Of a DNA stretch of 64,000 bases, positions 32,736-42,870 are shown piece by piece. Source of the DNA: Cepaea nemoralis (Eukaryota; Mollusca; Gastropoda; Stylommatophora; Helicidae); the NCBI GenBank assembly GCA_014155875.1, contig JACEFZ010015002.1, positions 391,001 through 455,000 on the forward strand, read 5' to 3'. The notes below the pieces were generated by a model, which saw only the letters and a program-made list of their open reading frames with translations, was not told the DNA's origin and made no database searches. Position 1 is the first letter of the stretch. Every line of letters starts with the position of its first letter. The position numbers were made by a program, and so were the translations under genes.

Positions 32736-33354
32736 CTCTGTGTCATCAATATAAAACAGTATATCATTAGTGTCAACAGTAATTACTCATTCCATCACGT
32801 ATTCACCGTACACCTGATAAGGACGACGTCAGCAATTCTGCGTAGTTGCTGAACCATTATGAATTATCTACACTTCTTTTTTAACGCTATAGAAGTGATG
32901 CTTCCCCTTCCTTTATAGAACCATCACACATGCTACCACCAAGGACAGTAATTCAATCTCAATTTGAATCCTGTACCAGAGACAATACATGTCGTGTAGA
33001 ATTGTTAAGTACGATTACAGATCACCTGGATTTGTATGCAAATGAACCAGGAATTGTTTTGTCGTCCGCTGGTGTTCTATTCAATCATGGATGTTTGAGT
33101 CGTTGCAGCTTTTCATGGCAAGATCAATTGACGCTCTTCTAATTTGCTTATTGATCACTAGATAAAAGGTGATAGCACTTCTACTATTCTCATTGTTTTT
33201 ACAGACTGCATAATGAGTAATGAGAAGGCTGGCACGTACTGAATTGAAACCCCGAGGCGAAGTCAAACATTGGGGAGTGAAATTTAAAAACAGGAAATAG
33301 AATGAGAGTCGTGAAGCAAAGGCCAGAGTTTCTGGATTTAAGAAGGAAAACAGA
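32736..33354. other. No gene recognised
   Basis: Unremarkable AT-rich sequence. No repeat relatives within the window. Confidence 0.4.
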
Positions 33355-33445
33355 GGGGGGGGGGGGGGTGCGGAGTCGTGGCGGAGAGGTAAGAGTGTCA
33401 CGGTCGGGTTCAAAAGGTGTCGGGTTCGAATCCCAGCATTGGACT
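33355..33445 (+). mobile_element. G run and tRNA-like SINE head
   Basis: A run of about 14 G (33355-33368) is followed by gtcgtggcggagaggtaaga (A-box-like, 33376 onward) and gggttcgaatccc (B-box, 33422-33434). The B box is a perfect match to the GGTTCGANTCC consensus. Spacing of about 40 bases fits a tRNA-derived promoter. Confidence 0.65.
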
Positions 33446-33704
33446 TTTAATTGTTCCAAGAATCTTTGATATTTAATGAAATCACACGTCACCCTGATGG
33501 CATGGATAGTGAGAACGGATATGTTGCCTTCTGGAATAAGGTCGAAGAGTCGGAGGTCCTGTGTTAACATTGTCTGAGGTGAACATCTCAGACTGTTAGA
33601 CATCGTAAAGAGCAGGTCGTAAGGCCAAAGCTTTGGCAAAATTTGTAGGAAAGAAATCCTACCTATATGTCTATAAGAAGCAAAGTTACAAATTAATTGC
33701 ATAT

Positions 33705-33990
33705 TCTTTACAGGACGTAGTAGTCAACTCCAGCATTTTTTAGTTTGTGATTAATGGGCAAGTTTACGTTCAATAGTTTGCCTTTGCTTTCTGAACGACC
33801 GGAACTAATACCATAGTATGAAAACCAAACCAAGACGGTCTGCTTCCAATTCGCCCGCAGCTGTGTTTCGAACGCGGTATGCGGGATTGTGAACTGCATT
33901 CGTAACGCCTTCACCACGGAGCCGACAGAGGGAGCAACCTGACACGAATAAATGCTGAAGTCCGGTACGCTGACCTGTGAGGTGAATATC
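33705..33990 (-). mobile_element. tRNA-derived SINE, family Z
   Basis: On the minus strand the head has tccgtggtgaaggcg (A-box-like, 33906-33920) and gcgttcgaaacac (B-box-like, about 33862-33875). The body shows ttcagaaagcaaaggcaaac (33775-33795), an attgaacgtaaactt stretch and a cgtcctgtaaagaat end. Related copies lie at 55049-55275 (good) and 13205-13330 (poor); the end motif alone is at 5695. Confidence 0.65.
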
Positions 33991-34106
33991 TTGATGTGAC
34001 GCAATCCTATTGAAAGAAGAAATCAGAAGGAGAAGAAAGAATACAAGGTTGCCATGATACAGGTTAGTCTAAACCCGGAAACGACGGCAACAGGTCTGTG
34101 ATAATG

Positions 34107-34960
34107 CCATATTATATCATCATCATCAAGTGCCATGCCAGCTGAAGTAAGCTTTCATGTATCTCCACATATCTTGGTCATTGGTTTTTTGGATCAACTC
34201 TACTGCTGATATTCCTCCATGCCACCGAGTAGATGTCCATTGGGGGTTTGGGGCAAAAGGGTCGGGGCACCACAGGAGCCCCAAAAGAAAGCTCCCTAGG
34301 GACCAAACCCCCGGGGGCCCCACCCCCCAGGGCCCCGGGGCGCGACCGCCCTGGGGGTGGGGCCCCGGGGGTTGGGTCCCTAGGGAGCTTTCTTTTGGGG
34401 CTCCTGTGGTGCCTCGACCCTTTTGGCCCCAAACCCCCAATGGACATCTACTCACCGTCACAACCCATCCAGCATCATTTCTCTTGGTCTGTCTCTGCCT
34501 CTCTTTCCCTCGATCTTTCTATTTGTCACGGTGTTCTCTAATGCCTCTCTTCTCATCACATGATAGAAGAAAGTTGTTTGTCCCTTTCTTATTGTTGTAT
34601 ATAATGTTCTAGTTTCATTAACCTCTGTCAGGCAATCGTCTTTAGTTACTCTTGCAATGCAAGGAATTCGCAATATTCGTCTCAGGAACCACATCTCTGT
34701 TGCTTCCAAGTTCTTCAAAATTTTTTCATTTACATTCCAAGATTCACTAACACACAGCATACCAGGCTCTGTATAGCACGTCAACACTCTCTTTCTTACA
34801 TTCAATAATAGTGACTTGTTGCATAAAAATACTTCTCATTTTCTGAAATGCAGCTTTTGCTTGCCGTATTCTGCTCTCAATCTTTGTTTTCCACCATCCT
34901 TCTGATGTTATAAATGCCCCTAATTATTTATAATTATCCAGATTATATATAGACGAAATG
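34107..34960 (-). pseudogene. RTE-like LINE 3' part, carrying a hairpin insertion
   Basis: Minus strand. The frame from 34805 to 34458 encodes VLTCYTEPGML, a NLEATEMWFLRRILRIP block, VTKDDCL-x-EVNETR and HVMRREALEN, then K-R-G-R-D-R-P-R-E. After the hairpin (34228-34452) the protein resumes at 34222 with R-W-H-G-G-I-S-A, then D-Q-D-M-W-R-Y-M and W-H-G-T-stop, followed by a (GAT)n tail near 34114. A stop sits at the join (ttgtgacgg), and upstream RT is decayed. Without the hairpin and one 5-bp repeat the sequence is collinear with relatives at 2170 and 50520. Confidence 0.8.
34228..34452. mobile_element. 225-bp GC-rich palindromic hairpin insertion with 5-bp TSD
   Basis: The two arms of about 105 bases (agtagatgtccattggggg ... 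and its reverse complement ending ggacatctact) match over their whole length with only a few mismatches. They are separated by a short centre around 34335-34350. Flanking caccg occurs on both sides (34223-34227 and 34453-34457). The insert is very GC-rich in an AT-rich LINE. It has no ORF of its own. Fold-back or MITE-like element is the best description; the superfamily is unknown. Confidence 0.88.
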
Positions 34961-35738
34961 GAAATTACTGGAGAATTCCCAAAATCTTTAGAGTGAATAC
35001 CTTAATACATTATATGTATTGGTTTATATTTATTCGAAACTTGTAGATATGTGGTCATACGCCGAATTACGATATTCAATGTACGACTTTTCATACTTGC
35101 GCTAAAAGTTTAAATGCCTCGATAACCTGAACTTAAAATTGGTTCTGTGTATAGGTTCTTAAATTACTGTTATGCTGGCGAGTTTCTTACACCGTTTAGT
35201 TATATTTTAAAGTTTACTCATTGTTCATAAAGCAACGGCACACTTCTGAATGTATTGCTTAGTAAAATATTGTGACTGTCTACGTCTAACTTCTCTAACC
35301 ATTTTACGGTTTGCATCTGCTTCTTGTAAGACTTACAGATCTGACATCTTATGTGTCAATTCTAGAGATGTTCCTATGTGAAAAGACGGGTATCGGATTC
35401 AGCATAAAATGTATTCACACACAAAATACTCACCATCGCACACTCCGTTTCGTTTCTGTGAGAGGAAGCTAGGTCTGTGCAATGGGAAGCTGGACAAATC
35501 TATTTTTAGTCCGTGTGTGCATGTAAGGATGATTGTCAGGACTGCCACTGTGGCTATGTCGGTTCGCAGCCAGGAGCTCATCTGGAATGATCACAAAAGA
35601 TTGCAGGTCAAAATTGTTGGCTTCATCACTGACTGTTGTTGTTGTTGTCAACATGTTAATCTACATCGTTATTATCATATTTATTATCATCATTGTCATC
35701 GCCATCATTATCATAATTACTATAAGCATATTAATATC
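34961..35738. other. No gene recognised
   Basis: AT-rich. The frame at 35409-35650 has no identifiable domain, and its continuation is a microsatellite. Nothing further is supported. Confidence 0.4.
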
Positions 35739-36015
35739 TTCTTCTTCTTCTTCTTCTTCTTCTTCTTCTTCTTCTTCTTCTTCTTCTTCTTCTTCTTCTT
35801 CTTCTTCTTCTTCTTCTTCTTCTTCTTCTTCTTCTTCTTCTTCTTCTTCTTCTTCTTCTTCTTCTTCTTCTTCCCCCTCCTCTTCCTCCTCCTCCTCCTC
35901 TTCTTCTTCTTCTTCTTCTTCTTCTTCTTCTTCTTCTTCTTCTTCTTCTTCTTCTTCTTCTTCTTCTTCTTCTTCTTCTTCTTCTTCTTCTTCTTCTTCT
36001 TCTTCTTCTTCTTCT
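35739..36015. repeat. (TTC)n microsatellite
   Basis: About 275 bases of (TTC)n, interrupted once near 35874-35900 by ccctcctcttcctcctcc. Poly-Ser and poly-Phe frames here are artefacts. It is one of three such tracts in the window (also 44377 and 53625). Confidence 0.95.
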
Positions 36016-36115
36016 GCCTTTTGCTTTCTTTTTTACAATCTTGTCAACGTCCCTGTACGTATTTCTAAATATTTGAATAAGAGATGTGTCGTATGTTAAA
36101 AAACCATTTCGCCAA

Positions 36116-36620
36116 TCATTGAAATGCTGTGGATGAAATTTTGAGGGCAGCCGACATATATTTGTTGGTTATGGTCTCGAGTTCCGCGACGGCAGGCAGA
36201 GGATCTCTTTCGAGAGACAATGGTTGCGGTCATCCGGCCAGTATGGTCACTGCCATAGAGGAAAGCAACGGCAAACTACCTCTTTGAAAGTGCCTAGTAC
36301 ATTATGATTCGCTTAAAGACTGATCATCACCATAATAATATCACCATAATCATGTCACCATAATCATGTCAGTATCACCATATCATTATCACCCTATCAC
36401 TATCATGTTATCACCATCATCATATCACCACGTCATATCAGCATCATCATATCATCATCATATCACCCTCATCATCATCATCATCTTCATCTTCATCATC
36501 ATCTTCATCATATCATCATCACCATATCATCATCATATCCTATCACCCTCGTCGTCATCGTCATCAAATCATCACATCGTCATATTACTACCATTATCCT
36601 CATCCTTATCATAAGACATC
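36116..36620 (+). repeat. Dispersed repeat followed by degenerate (ATC)n
   Basis: 36160-36300 contains ggttatggtctcgagttc, ggccagtatggtcactgcc and ggcaaactacctcttt. It matches a poorer copy at 13060-13165. It leads into about 300 bases of degenerate (ATC/ATCACC)n (36320-36620). The order, body then trinucleotide tail, suggests a retroposon end, but no promoter or ORF is visible. Confidence 0.55.
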
Positions 36621-36654
36621 ATCATTATCAGTATCACCTTGTGCTATTCAATAT

Positions 36655-36785
36655 GAATGTAACATACACAATAGATAATTGATGTACGAAAGATAAGTGG
36701 TTGTAAGGTCCGAATATAAATAGGTCTACGAGCCTAATTTGAGAATCTTTGAAAATAAATATCGTTCAGTTCGTTCTCTGTCCTT
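36655..36785 (+). mobile_element. Diverged LINE-type 3' end, paired with 63648
   Basis: It shares atgtaacata-acaatagataattga, gtacgaaaga and a gtggttg-aag stretch with 63648-63700, then a diverged tail ending ttgaaaataaatatcgttc. The closing part loosely resembles the CR1-type 3' end (gcctg...cccaatt-ttaaccct...aataaa). Both copies are old. Confidence 0.5.
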
Positions 36786-36794
36786 AAACCGTTA

Positions 36795-37240
36795 TTGTTG
36801 CCACATCATGTTTCAGATTTTATCTTCTCATAATATGCCACTGAATGCCGCCTGTCTCTCTGATGATTTGTGATACGATGTCTTTGTGTTTAAGCCTATT
36901 TGAAAACATTTACATAAATCATTTAATATTTCCAAGGTATTGTCAGCATTATTCTGTAAAACCACATCTCTAGGAACTCAAGGGATACTTTTTTACATGC
37001 TTACTAACTGTCCAGGGTTCACAAGTTTATATTTAACATGGCTCTCTGCAACAATTATGTTCCTAACGTCCAATGACAAAGATTTATTGCATGCGATATT
37101 CTTCTTTTTATATGAAATGCTGTCTTTGCTTGTCCTGTTCTGTTGTTTATCTCAGCGATAGATATTATATATGACGTTAACCATGTGCCTAGGTACTTTA
37201 ATGTGTGTATTTCCCCTAAATTTAATATCATCGGCTTTGA
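36795..37240 (-). pseudogene. RTE-like LINE fragment, end of RT and C-terminal region
   Basis: On the minus strand the region 37250-37055 reads L-N-L-G-E-I-H-T-L-K-Y-L-G-T-W, then E-I-N-N-R-T-G-Q-A-K-T-A-F-H. This is the post-YADD block (KYLG ... EI-x2-R-x-G-x-A-K-x-AF) typical of RTE-type LINEs. Further downstream (to 36795) frames are broken, but the M-R-R-Q-N-L and V-A-T remnants parallel 29890-29990. Confidence 0.7.
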
Positions 37241-37479
37241 TCGAACGGCTAATCGAAGGAGAGACAGAGAGACAAGCAGGAGCAGTGATAGATAGAGGGA
37301 TGGACAGACAGACAAACCGATAGGAAGAAAGCAAGACAGGCAAAGAGACGAATTAACCAACAGAGAGACTGATAGATAGACAATCACACACACACACACA
37401 CAAACACACACAGACGAAAAGACAGACATACAGACTGATGGGCAGTCTGACATAGAGATAGGTAGCCTAGACGTTAATA

Positions 37480-38464
37480 TACAGGTGGGGCAAAATGATC
37501 TGACACATTTGTAACTTTAATAAAACTAAATTAAAATAAAGGAACAAAAAAGTATTTTTATTTATCAAATGTACACATGATTCCATTTTGTTTTATCTTG
37601 TTTGAATAATGAAAAAAAAGGTATTTTTATTTCCTAAATGTACATATGATGTCATTTTATTTTCATTTTCTTTAAAAAATTACATCAGTCAAATGTTCGC
37701 CTTATTGTCCTCACACTGTTGAAGACGTTCGCGAAAGTTGTCCATAACTCAGCGGATCATTTCAAGTGGAATAGACTCAATTTCTTGATGAATTGCATCT
37801 TTTGTTCAATAGATCGGGGGCGATGAATGTATACCTTTGATTTTAGGTATACCCAGAGAAAATAATCACACGGGTTCAAGTCAGGTGATCGGGCAGGCCA
37901 ACCGAGGTCACCTCGGAATGAAATTAAATGACCGGGGAACATCTCCCTCAACATTTCCATGGAACGTCTAGACGTGTGGGCTGTTGCGCCATCTTGTTGG
38001 AACCAAACATTATTTCTGACGTCAAGTTCATCCATTTTGGGTCGCAGAAAAGTGTCCAGCAACACGCAATATCGTTCAGAGTTAACGGTCACTGTAACAT
38101 TGTCTTCTTAAAAAAAGTACGGACCCAGATTGCCAAATTCTGCTGTCGCACACCATATAGTTAGTTACATGAGGACTGTGCAAGGGGCGTTCGTCTAACT
38201 CATGTGGATTGTTTTGGGACCAGTAGCGGAAATTTTGCTTATTCACGCTTCCACATAAATGAAAATGGGCCTCGTCACTGAAAATCACAATAGCAGTACG
38301 GGGAACCTGTTGCTGAATTTCCCTACATAAATCATTATTCAAACAACATAAAACAAAATGGCATCATGAGTATATTTGATAAATAAAAATACTTTTTTGT
38401 TCATTTATTCTAATTTAGTTTTATTAAAGTTACAAATGTTTCAGATCATTTTCCCCACCCTGTA
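37480..38464 (-). mobile_element. Tc1/mariner-superfamily element with long inverted repeats
   Basis: Inverted repeats of about 110-120 bases bound the element (left acaggtggggcaaaatgatc; right, reversed, acagggtggggaaaatgatc). They agree at most positions, and TA dinucleotides lie at both edges. The inner half of the left repeat is present a second time in diverged form (37610-37675), an internal duplication. Between them lies a decayed DDE transposase on the minus strand without its N-terminal DNA-binding part. The copy is non-autonomous. Confidence 0.85.
37757..38342 (-). pseudogene. Truncated DDE transposase
   Basis: Two frames. The first (38342-38082) has V-I-F-S-D-E-A-H-F (first Asp). 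The second (38092-37757) has the V-W-F-Q-Q-D-G-A-T-A-H-T block (second Asp) and S-P-D-L-N-P-C-D-Y-F-L-W (third acidic residue). A frameshift near 38095-38110 separates them, and the N-terminal helix-turn-helix region is absent. By my count 41 residues separate the second and third catalytic Asp, more than the 34 of classical mariner. Confidence 0.85.
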
Positions 38465-39169
38465 TAAATAAAAAGACAGAGCGACATTCAGACAGATAGA
38501 GGGGCAACGGACGAGGCAAACAGACGGGTAAATAGTTACGTCGATAGATATGTAGATATAAATATAGAAAGATATTCCGGCAGGCAGACAAACAAGTAGA
38601 TGCTACGTAGATAGATATGTAGACAGACAAATAAACAGACAAGCAAATAGGCAGACAGGCAGACAGATCAATAGAAATAATAGTTAAGAAATAGTTGGAA
38701 TATTGGCATAAATATTCTCTTATTTGTTACCCAAAGTGACCAAGCGATGAAAAATGCAAGAACTCGGATCTACGGACACACAATTACACATGGTCATTTG
38801 CAACTCCCAGTGGATGGGGGATTATGTCATGGCGCCTGGTCTTGGTTTAAGAGTCCCAGTCCACAGCGGGATCTGGATGGGTCTTTGTCTGCTCATTCGA
38901 TAGAGCTTAATATGTGTACTCATGTATCTGGAATTTTATGTTATTTTAGTCGATACTTCTCTGTGTATTTTGTGGCAGCTTTTAGTAGTTGATGTGTGTA
39001 TGGGATGGTTTATCTGTGGTTCTGACTATCTGTTTGACCATCCATTCGTCCGTCTTTCTTTGTGTTCATCCATCCTTTACGTCCGTCCATCCGTCGAACT
39101 CTCGCTAGCCCACTCGCTCGTTTATCTGTATATCTGTCTTCTGTCTGTTTCTATATACATATATATACA
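38465..39169. other. No gene; degenerate tetranucleotide remnants
   Basis: 38470-38690 is a decayed (AGAC/GATA)-type simple sequence. The rest has only short frames with no recognisable domain. Confidence 0.5.
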
Positions 39170-39211
39170 CACTATCTGACCCGGCCCGGTTTCGCCCAGT
39201 CCCTGGCGGGG

Positions 39212-39295
<84 letters not shown>

Positions 39296-39300
39296 GTCTA

Positions 39301-39341
<41 letters not shown>

Positions 39342-39379
39342 CTGTCTGTCTGTCCGTCTGTCTGTCCGTCCGTCTGTCC

Positions 39380-39450
<71 letters not shown>

Positions 39451-39451
39451 C

Positions 39452-39490
<39 letters not shown>

Positions 39491-39495
39491 GTTTC
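39170..39495 (-). repeat. Core motif with (ATCT)n and (CTGT)n arrays
   Basis: ctgacccggcccggtttcgc and agtccctggcggg (39178-39211) form the reverse complement of the core block seen at 34, 1112 and 1267. Directly beside it run (ATCT)n (39212-39300) and (CTGT)n with (CCGT) variants (39300-39488). This repeats the pairing of the core block with tetranucleotide arrays, at a second locus and in the other orientation. Confidence 0.75.
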
Positions 39496-39504
39496 AAGTC
39501 TGTT

Positions 39505-39575
39505 TCAAATGTCAGACGGGCCTGCGTGCCCAATTCTTAACCCTTTTAAAATAAAGATGTTCATTCATTCATTCG
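39505..39575 (+). mobile_element. Short CR1-type 3' end with (TTCA)n tail
   Basis: About 50 bases (atgtcagacgggcctgcgtg, cccaattcttaaccctttt, aaaataaaga) match the last part of the CR1-like LINE 3' UTR at 57105-57155. They are followed by (TTCA)n in place of (ATT)n. The element is either a tiny truncated copy or a different element sharing the 3' end. Confidence 0.75.
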
Positions 39576-39616
39576 TATATTGATATACAATATACGACGA
39601 TATACAAATACAGGCG

Positions 39617-40628
39617 TTGAGAGTTCATTCCAGTATACCATTCGTGTTGGTTAATGTTTATGCCCGCAATGCGAGTGTGGACGCCCAGAAGTGGCAGTGC
39701 TTAAGTGGCATATTAGGCCACGAGAGAAATGTTATTTTCTGTGGTGACTTCAACGCTAAAGGCAGATCATGGGGAAACACTTCCTCCAATACACAAGGGG
39801 AGGAGCTCGAGACTGCACTGGAAACCATCGACCTGGTTTGTATCAACAGTGGCTGTGTCACCAGGACAGCAAGCCGTCCAGGCGATGAGGACAGTGCTAT
39901 TGATCTGGCGCTAGTTTCACCTTCACTCACTACAGTGTGTAGATGGGGTGTCCTAGGACACCATGGCAGCGACCACCACCCTTGCAGCATATTGGTGGAG
40001 AAAGGCAGAACCAGGCAGCACAAGCTAAAGGTAAAGACGTTCCAGTATGACAGTACAGGGCAAGATGTGGTGAGCAAAATAAGACGTGACAAGCGCAGAA
40101 CGTTTCAGGGCAGGAGAAAAAGCTGGGAGCAGCCACCGTGGTGGAGTTTCGAGGTGGAGAAGGCTTGGGTGGATAAGCGTAGTGCTGTAAGGAGATGGCA
40201 AAATGCCAAGAAGAACAGAGCTGGTCATTCTAGTCCCTGCTTGCACTTAGAAAGAGAGATGCACACAAAAGTAAGCTATTTCAAAAAAACTGGACAAGGT
40301 GGTTAAAAGCGAAAAATGGGCAGAGGTGTGTCAAAGAGTAAGCACAGACAAGTCACTGAAATTGTTCTGGCGACTACATAAAAGCATGAGTGGGGTAGTC
40401 AAGAATAAGAGCATTTCTGACTTCCAAGGTGCTGACCTCATCTGGCAGAGGACTGATGAGGACAAGGGCAAAGCCCTCTTTGAACGCTACCTTGAGCAGA
40501 GCAACCAGACAGACATGGGAGGCCGGAATCTGGCCAAGGAGGTCACCTCAGACAGATGCAAGGCCCAGAACACTTCGGATGAAGACACAGTGACAGTGAA
40601 AGAAATCAAGGCTGTGCTTCGACGATAA
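39617..40628 (+). pseudogene. Endonuclease and linker part of the LINE ORF2, frame broken
   Basis: The frame 39617-40306 carries VLVNVYARN, the C-G-D-F-N-A-K-G motif (about 39739-39762), ID-LALVSPS and the terminal G-S-D-H-H-P motif of AP-type endonucleases. The frame shifts near 40300 into 40299-40628, which continues the linker, and stops at TAA 40626, just ahead of an A run. The next residues in the same frame read N-S-A-P-G-P-D-G-I, the entry to the RT domain. Confidence 0.8.
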
Positions 40629-40833
40629 AAAAACAGTGCTCCAGGTCCTGATGGCATAAGATACGACGACATAAATAGGTGTACCGACAATGAGCTAGAG
40701 AAACTAGCAGACATGTACAACAACAGTATAGGGAGTGCTAGCATCAAGGAGGAATGGTTACATAGCTATCTGATTCCCTTGCCGAAGCCTGACAAAGACC
40801 ACAAAAAAAATTCAGGGATATCGAATTATAACC

Positions 40834-42822
40834 ATGCAGAATACAGTAGGCAAGCTGCTGGAGAAGGTAATTGCCAGGAAAATATCAAGCCAACTAGAGA
40901 GGCAAGGTGTTTTCCCACCTACCCTGGGTGGGTACCGTCCAAAAAGAGAAACCTGGACCAATGCAGCAGTCTTTGCCCATGATGTCTATGAAGGTTTCCA
41001 CTCAGGCACTGAAACTGTTGCTGCAGCGATTGATCTTGAGGACGCATATAACAGAGTACCACTGGATTTTTTAATGTTTCAGCTTCTTGAACTAAACGTA
41101 AGTCCATTCCTCCTTAATTGGATCGCTGCAGCCCTCTTCCAACGGAAAGTAGTTTTTAGATGTGGCAGTTGGACTTCGGAACCAACAACAATATATCCTG
41201 GCCTACCACAGAGATCACCATTATCTCCGGTACTGTTCAACGCCTACACAGTGAGAATCACCAGTGAGCAGATCACTGGACCTGGCAGGACATTGTCATA
41301 TGCCGATGATGTTTTAGTGTATCGTCAGGGTAAGGATAGAGAGGAGGTTGCTGTGGAACTACAAACCGAACTCAATCGCATAAGTACTTGGTGTGATGAA
41401 GCTGGGGCAATGGTCAACCCAACAAAGGCAACAGTGACTTGGTTCTCGTTGAATAATCATATTGTCAACAATCCAACACCAACTGTAATGCTGTGTTCAG
41501 AGACGGTGGAAAGAACGCAGGCAATGAATTACCTGGGGATACGGTTTGCTCGAAGCCTTGCTTATAATGTGCACATAGACCAGGTGATAACAAAGGCCAA
41601 GCGGGGCTTGGCAGCGATGCGGGTGATGGCGGCAGCAAACTGTGAGCAGCGCCATCTATGTCTTCTGTACGAGGGGCTGGTCATGTCTGTTTTGGAGTAT
41701 GCAATGGCAATCCTGACTCTCAGCCATAAGCAGATAGAAAGGATGGAAAGGATACAGAATGAAGCTATGCGCATTATTCTTGGATGTACAAGAGATACAG
41801 CATGCAGGGCGATGCGCTACCTTCTTGATTTTCCAACCATTGAAGAGAGAATGCAAGTTTGCAGAGCACGTGCCTACCTCAGAATTAACGCAAACACACA
41901 GCATCCACTGCATAGTGAAATTAGGAAGGTGAAGGGCAGCAGGTTAAAAAGAGGACGGTCGTGGATGGGTCAAGCCGAAGACATTCTTCAACAGGTGTGT
42001 TCACTTGAGGACTTAGAACCTGGCGAGGAGTGGGTGCAAGTGCCAACAGACTTCTGCACATCCTTTTCAGTTTGCATCCAACTAGATAGAAAATGCAGAC
42101 AAGAAAATCCGGCTGCTGTGGAGGCTGAAGTACAAGCGTTGATTTTCGAGAATTCGCTAGACAGTGACGCGGTCATCTACACAGATGGGTCGGTCGTCCG
42201 ACATGTGAGAAGCTCATGGGCCTTTACAGCTCGGGCCGGAGGGAGAATTGTGAAGGAGGACTCTGGTGCTTTCACTGAAACCACAAGTAGCCTGACCATG
42301 GAAGTCATGGCAGTAAGTAAAGCAATAGCATGGCTCGAGACACAGACATTCACTAGGGCTTGTTTCCTTAGCGACTCAATGAACATGATCAAGAGGATAG
42401 AGGAGGGGTCGATCCGAAGAGAATGGTTGCTGCCTCTGGAGCGGTCTCGGCTGGCAAAGATTAGTTTCATCTTCGTGCCAGGTCATGCGGGAGTACAAGG
42501 AAATGAGCGGGCTGACAAGCTCGCAGGTGAGGCTACTGTGGAGGGCGGACGCGCCATGGACCAGGCTGACATTCTGAATGCTCTACGAGAAGGGAGACTT
42601 TTGCAAGAACCAAGTGATGACTGTGAATCTACAACAATGGCCAGACTGCGAGAGCAGCAAATTAAAAGAGGGGTGGCCAAACAAGAACACTACGCAGGAA
42701 GCCAAAGAAGATTGATAAACCAACACAGAACTGGCGTCGTTAGCCGCTACACGCTGCGGGATTTGCTGAGGAGGGGATCCGAGCACTTATGGACTGAATG
42801 GTCCGATGTGCAACGAGGATGA
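40834..42822 (+). CDS. LINE reverse transcriptase-RNase H ORF (662 codons)
   Basis: The first ATG is internal, because a shift near the A run at 40801-40808 cuts the upstream part. RT motifs: AAIDLEDAYNRV, PGLPQRSPLSPVLFN (G-L-P-Q replaces the more usual G-V-P-Q-G-S) and S-Y-A-D-D with residues Y156-D159. The RNase H domain starts with Y-T-D-G-S (T450-S453), continues with SSLTMEVMAVSKAI and FLSDSMNM, and ends FVPGHAGVQGNERADKLA, so the catalytic set D-E-D-D appears complete. It ends about 10 bases before the (AACT)n tail. Likely inactive because of the upstream breaks. Confidence 0.87.
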   Translation: MQNTVGKLLEKVIARKISSQLERQGVFPPTLGGYRPKRETWTNAAVFAHDVYEGFHSGTETVAAAIDLEDAYNRVPLDFLMFQLLELNVSPFLLNWIAAALFQRKVVFRCGSWTSEPTTIYPGLPQRSPLSPVLFNAYTVRITSEQITGPGRTLSYADDVLVYRQGKDREEVAVELQTELNRISTWCDEAGAMVNPTKATVTWFSLNNHIVNNPTPTVMLCSETVERTQAMNYLGIRFARSLAYNVHIDQVITKAKRGLAAMRVMAAANCEQRHLCLLYEGLVMSVLEYAMAILTLSHKQIERMERIQNEAMRIILGCTRDTACRAMRYLLDFPTIEERMQVCRARAYLRINANTQHPLHSEIRKVKGSRLKRGRSWMGQAEDILQQVCSLEDLEPGEEWVQVPTDFCTSFSVCIQLDRKCRQENPAAVEAEVQALIFENSLDSDAVIYTDGSVVRHVRSSWAFTARAGGRIVKEDSGAFTETTSSLTMEVMAVSKAIAWLETQTFTRACFLSDSMNMIKRIEEGSIRREWLLPLERSRLAKISFIFVPGHAGVQGNERADKLAGEATVEGGRAMDQADILNALREGRLLQEPSDDCESTTMARLREQQIKRGVAKQEHYAGSQRRLINQHRTGVVSRYTLRDLLRRGSEHLWTEWSDVQRG

Positions 42823-42870
42823 TCTGTCGACTAACTAACTAACTAACTATTCATTCATTCATTCATTCTG

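Larger units (their letters stand above)
39576..42870 (+). mobile_element. I-group LINE (EN-RT-RNase H), 5'-truncated, (AACT)n tail
   Basis: From left to right: C-terminal two thirds of an apurinic-type endonuclease, linker, reverse transcriptase, RNase HI and a C-terminal domain, then (AACT)n at 42831-42848 and a short (ATTC) run. ORF1 and the start of the endonuclease are missing, as expected for 5' truncation. The frame is broken at about 40300, 40626 and 40800-40835 but open from 40834 to the end. EN plus RT plus RNase H is diagnostic of the I/Nimb/Ingi cluster of LINEs. Shorter relatives are at 7955, 8397, 47720 and 52840. Confidence 0.88.

Noticed and set aside
32633..33445. Possible true tRNA genes at 32.65 and 33.4 kb, because the B boxes are excellent
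   Set aside because: No acceptor-stem pairing or anticodon arm could be drawn, and the sequence continues into SINE-type linkers, so I call them SINE heads.
34157..34612. Pro/Gly-rich 100-150-codon frames over 34.15-34.6 kb on both strands
   Set aside because: They cross the GC-rich palindrome, which removes stop codons by composition; the true content is a broken LINE plus a hairpin insertion.
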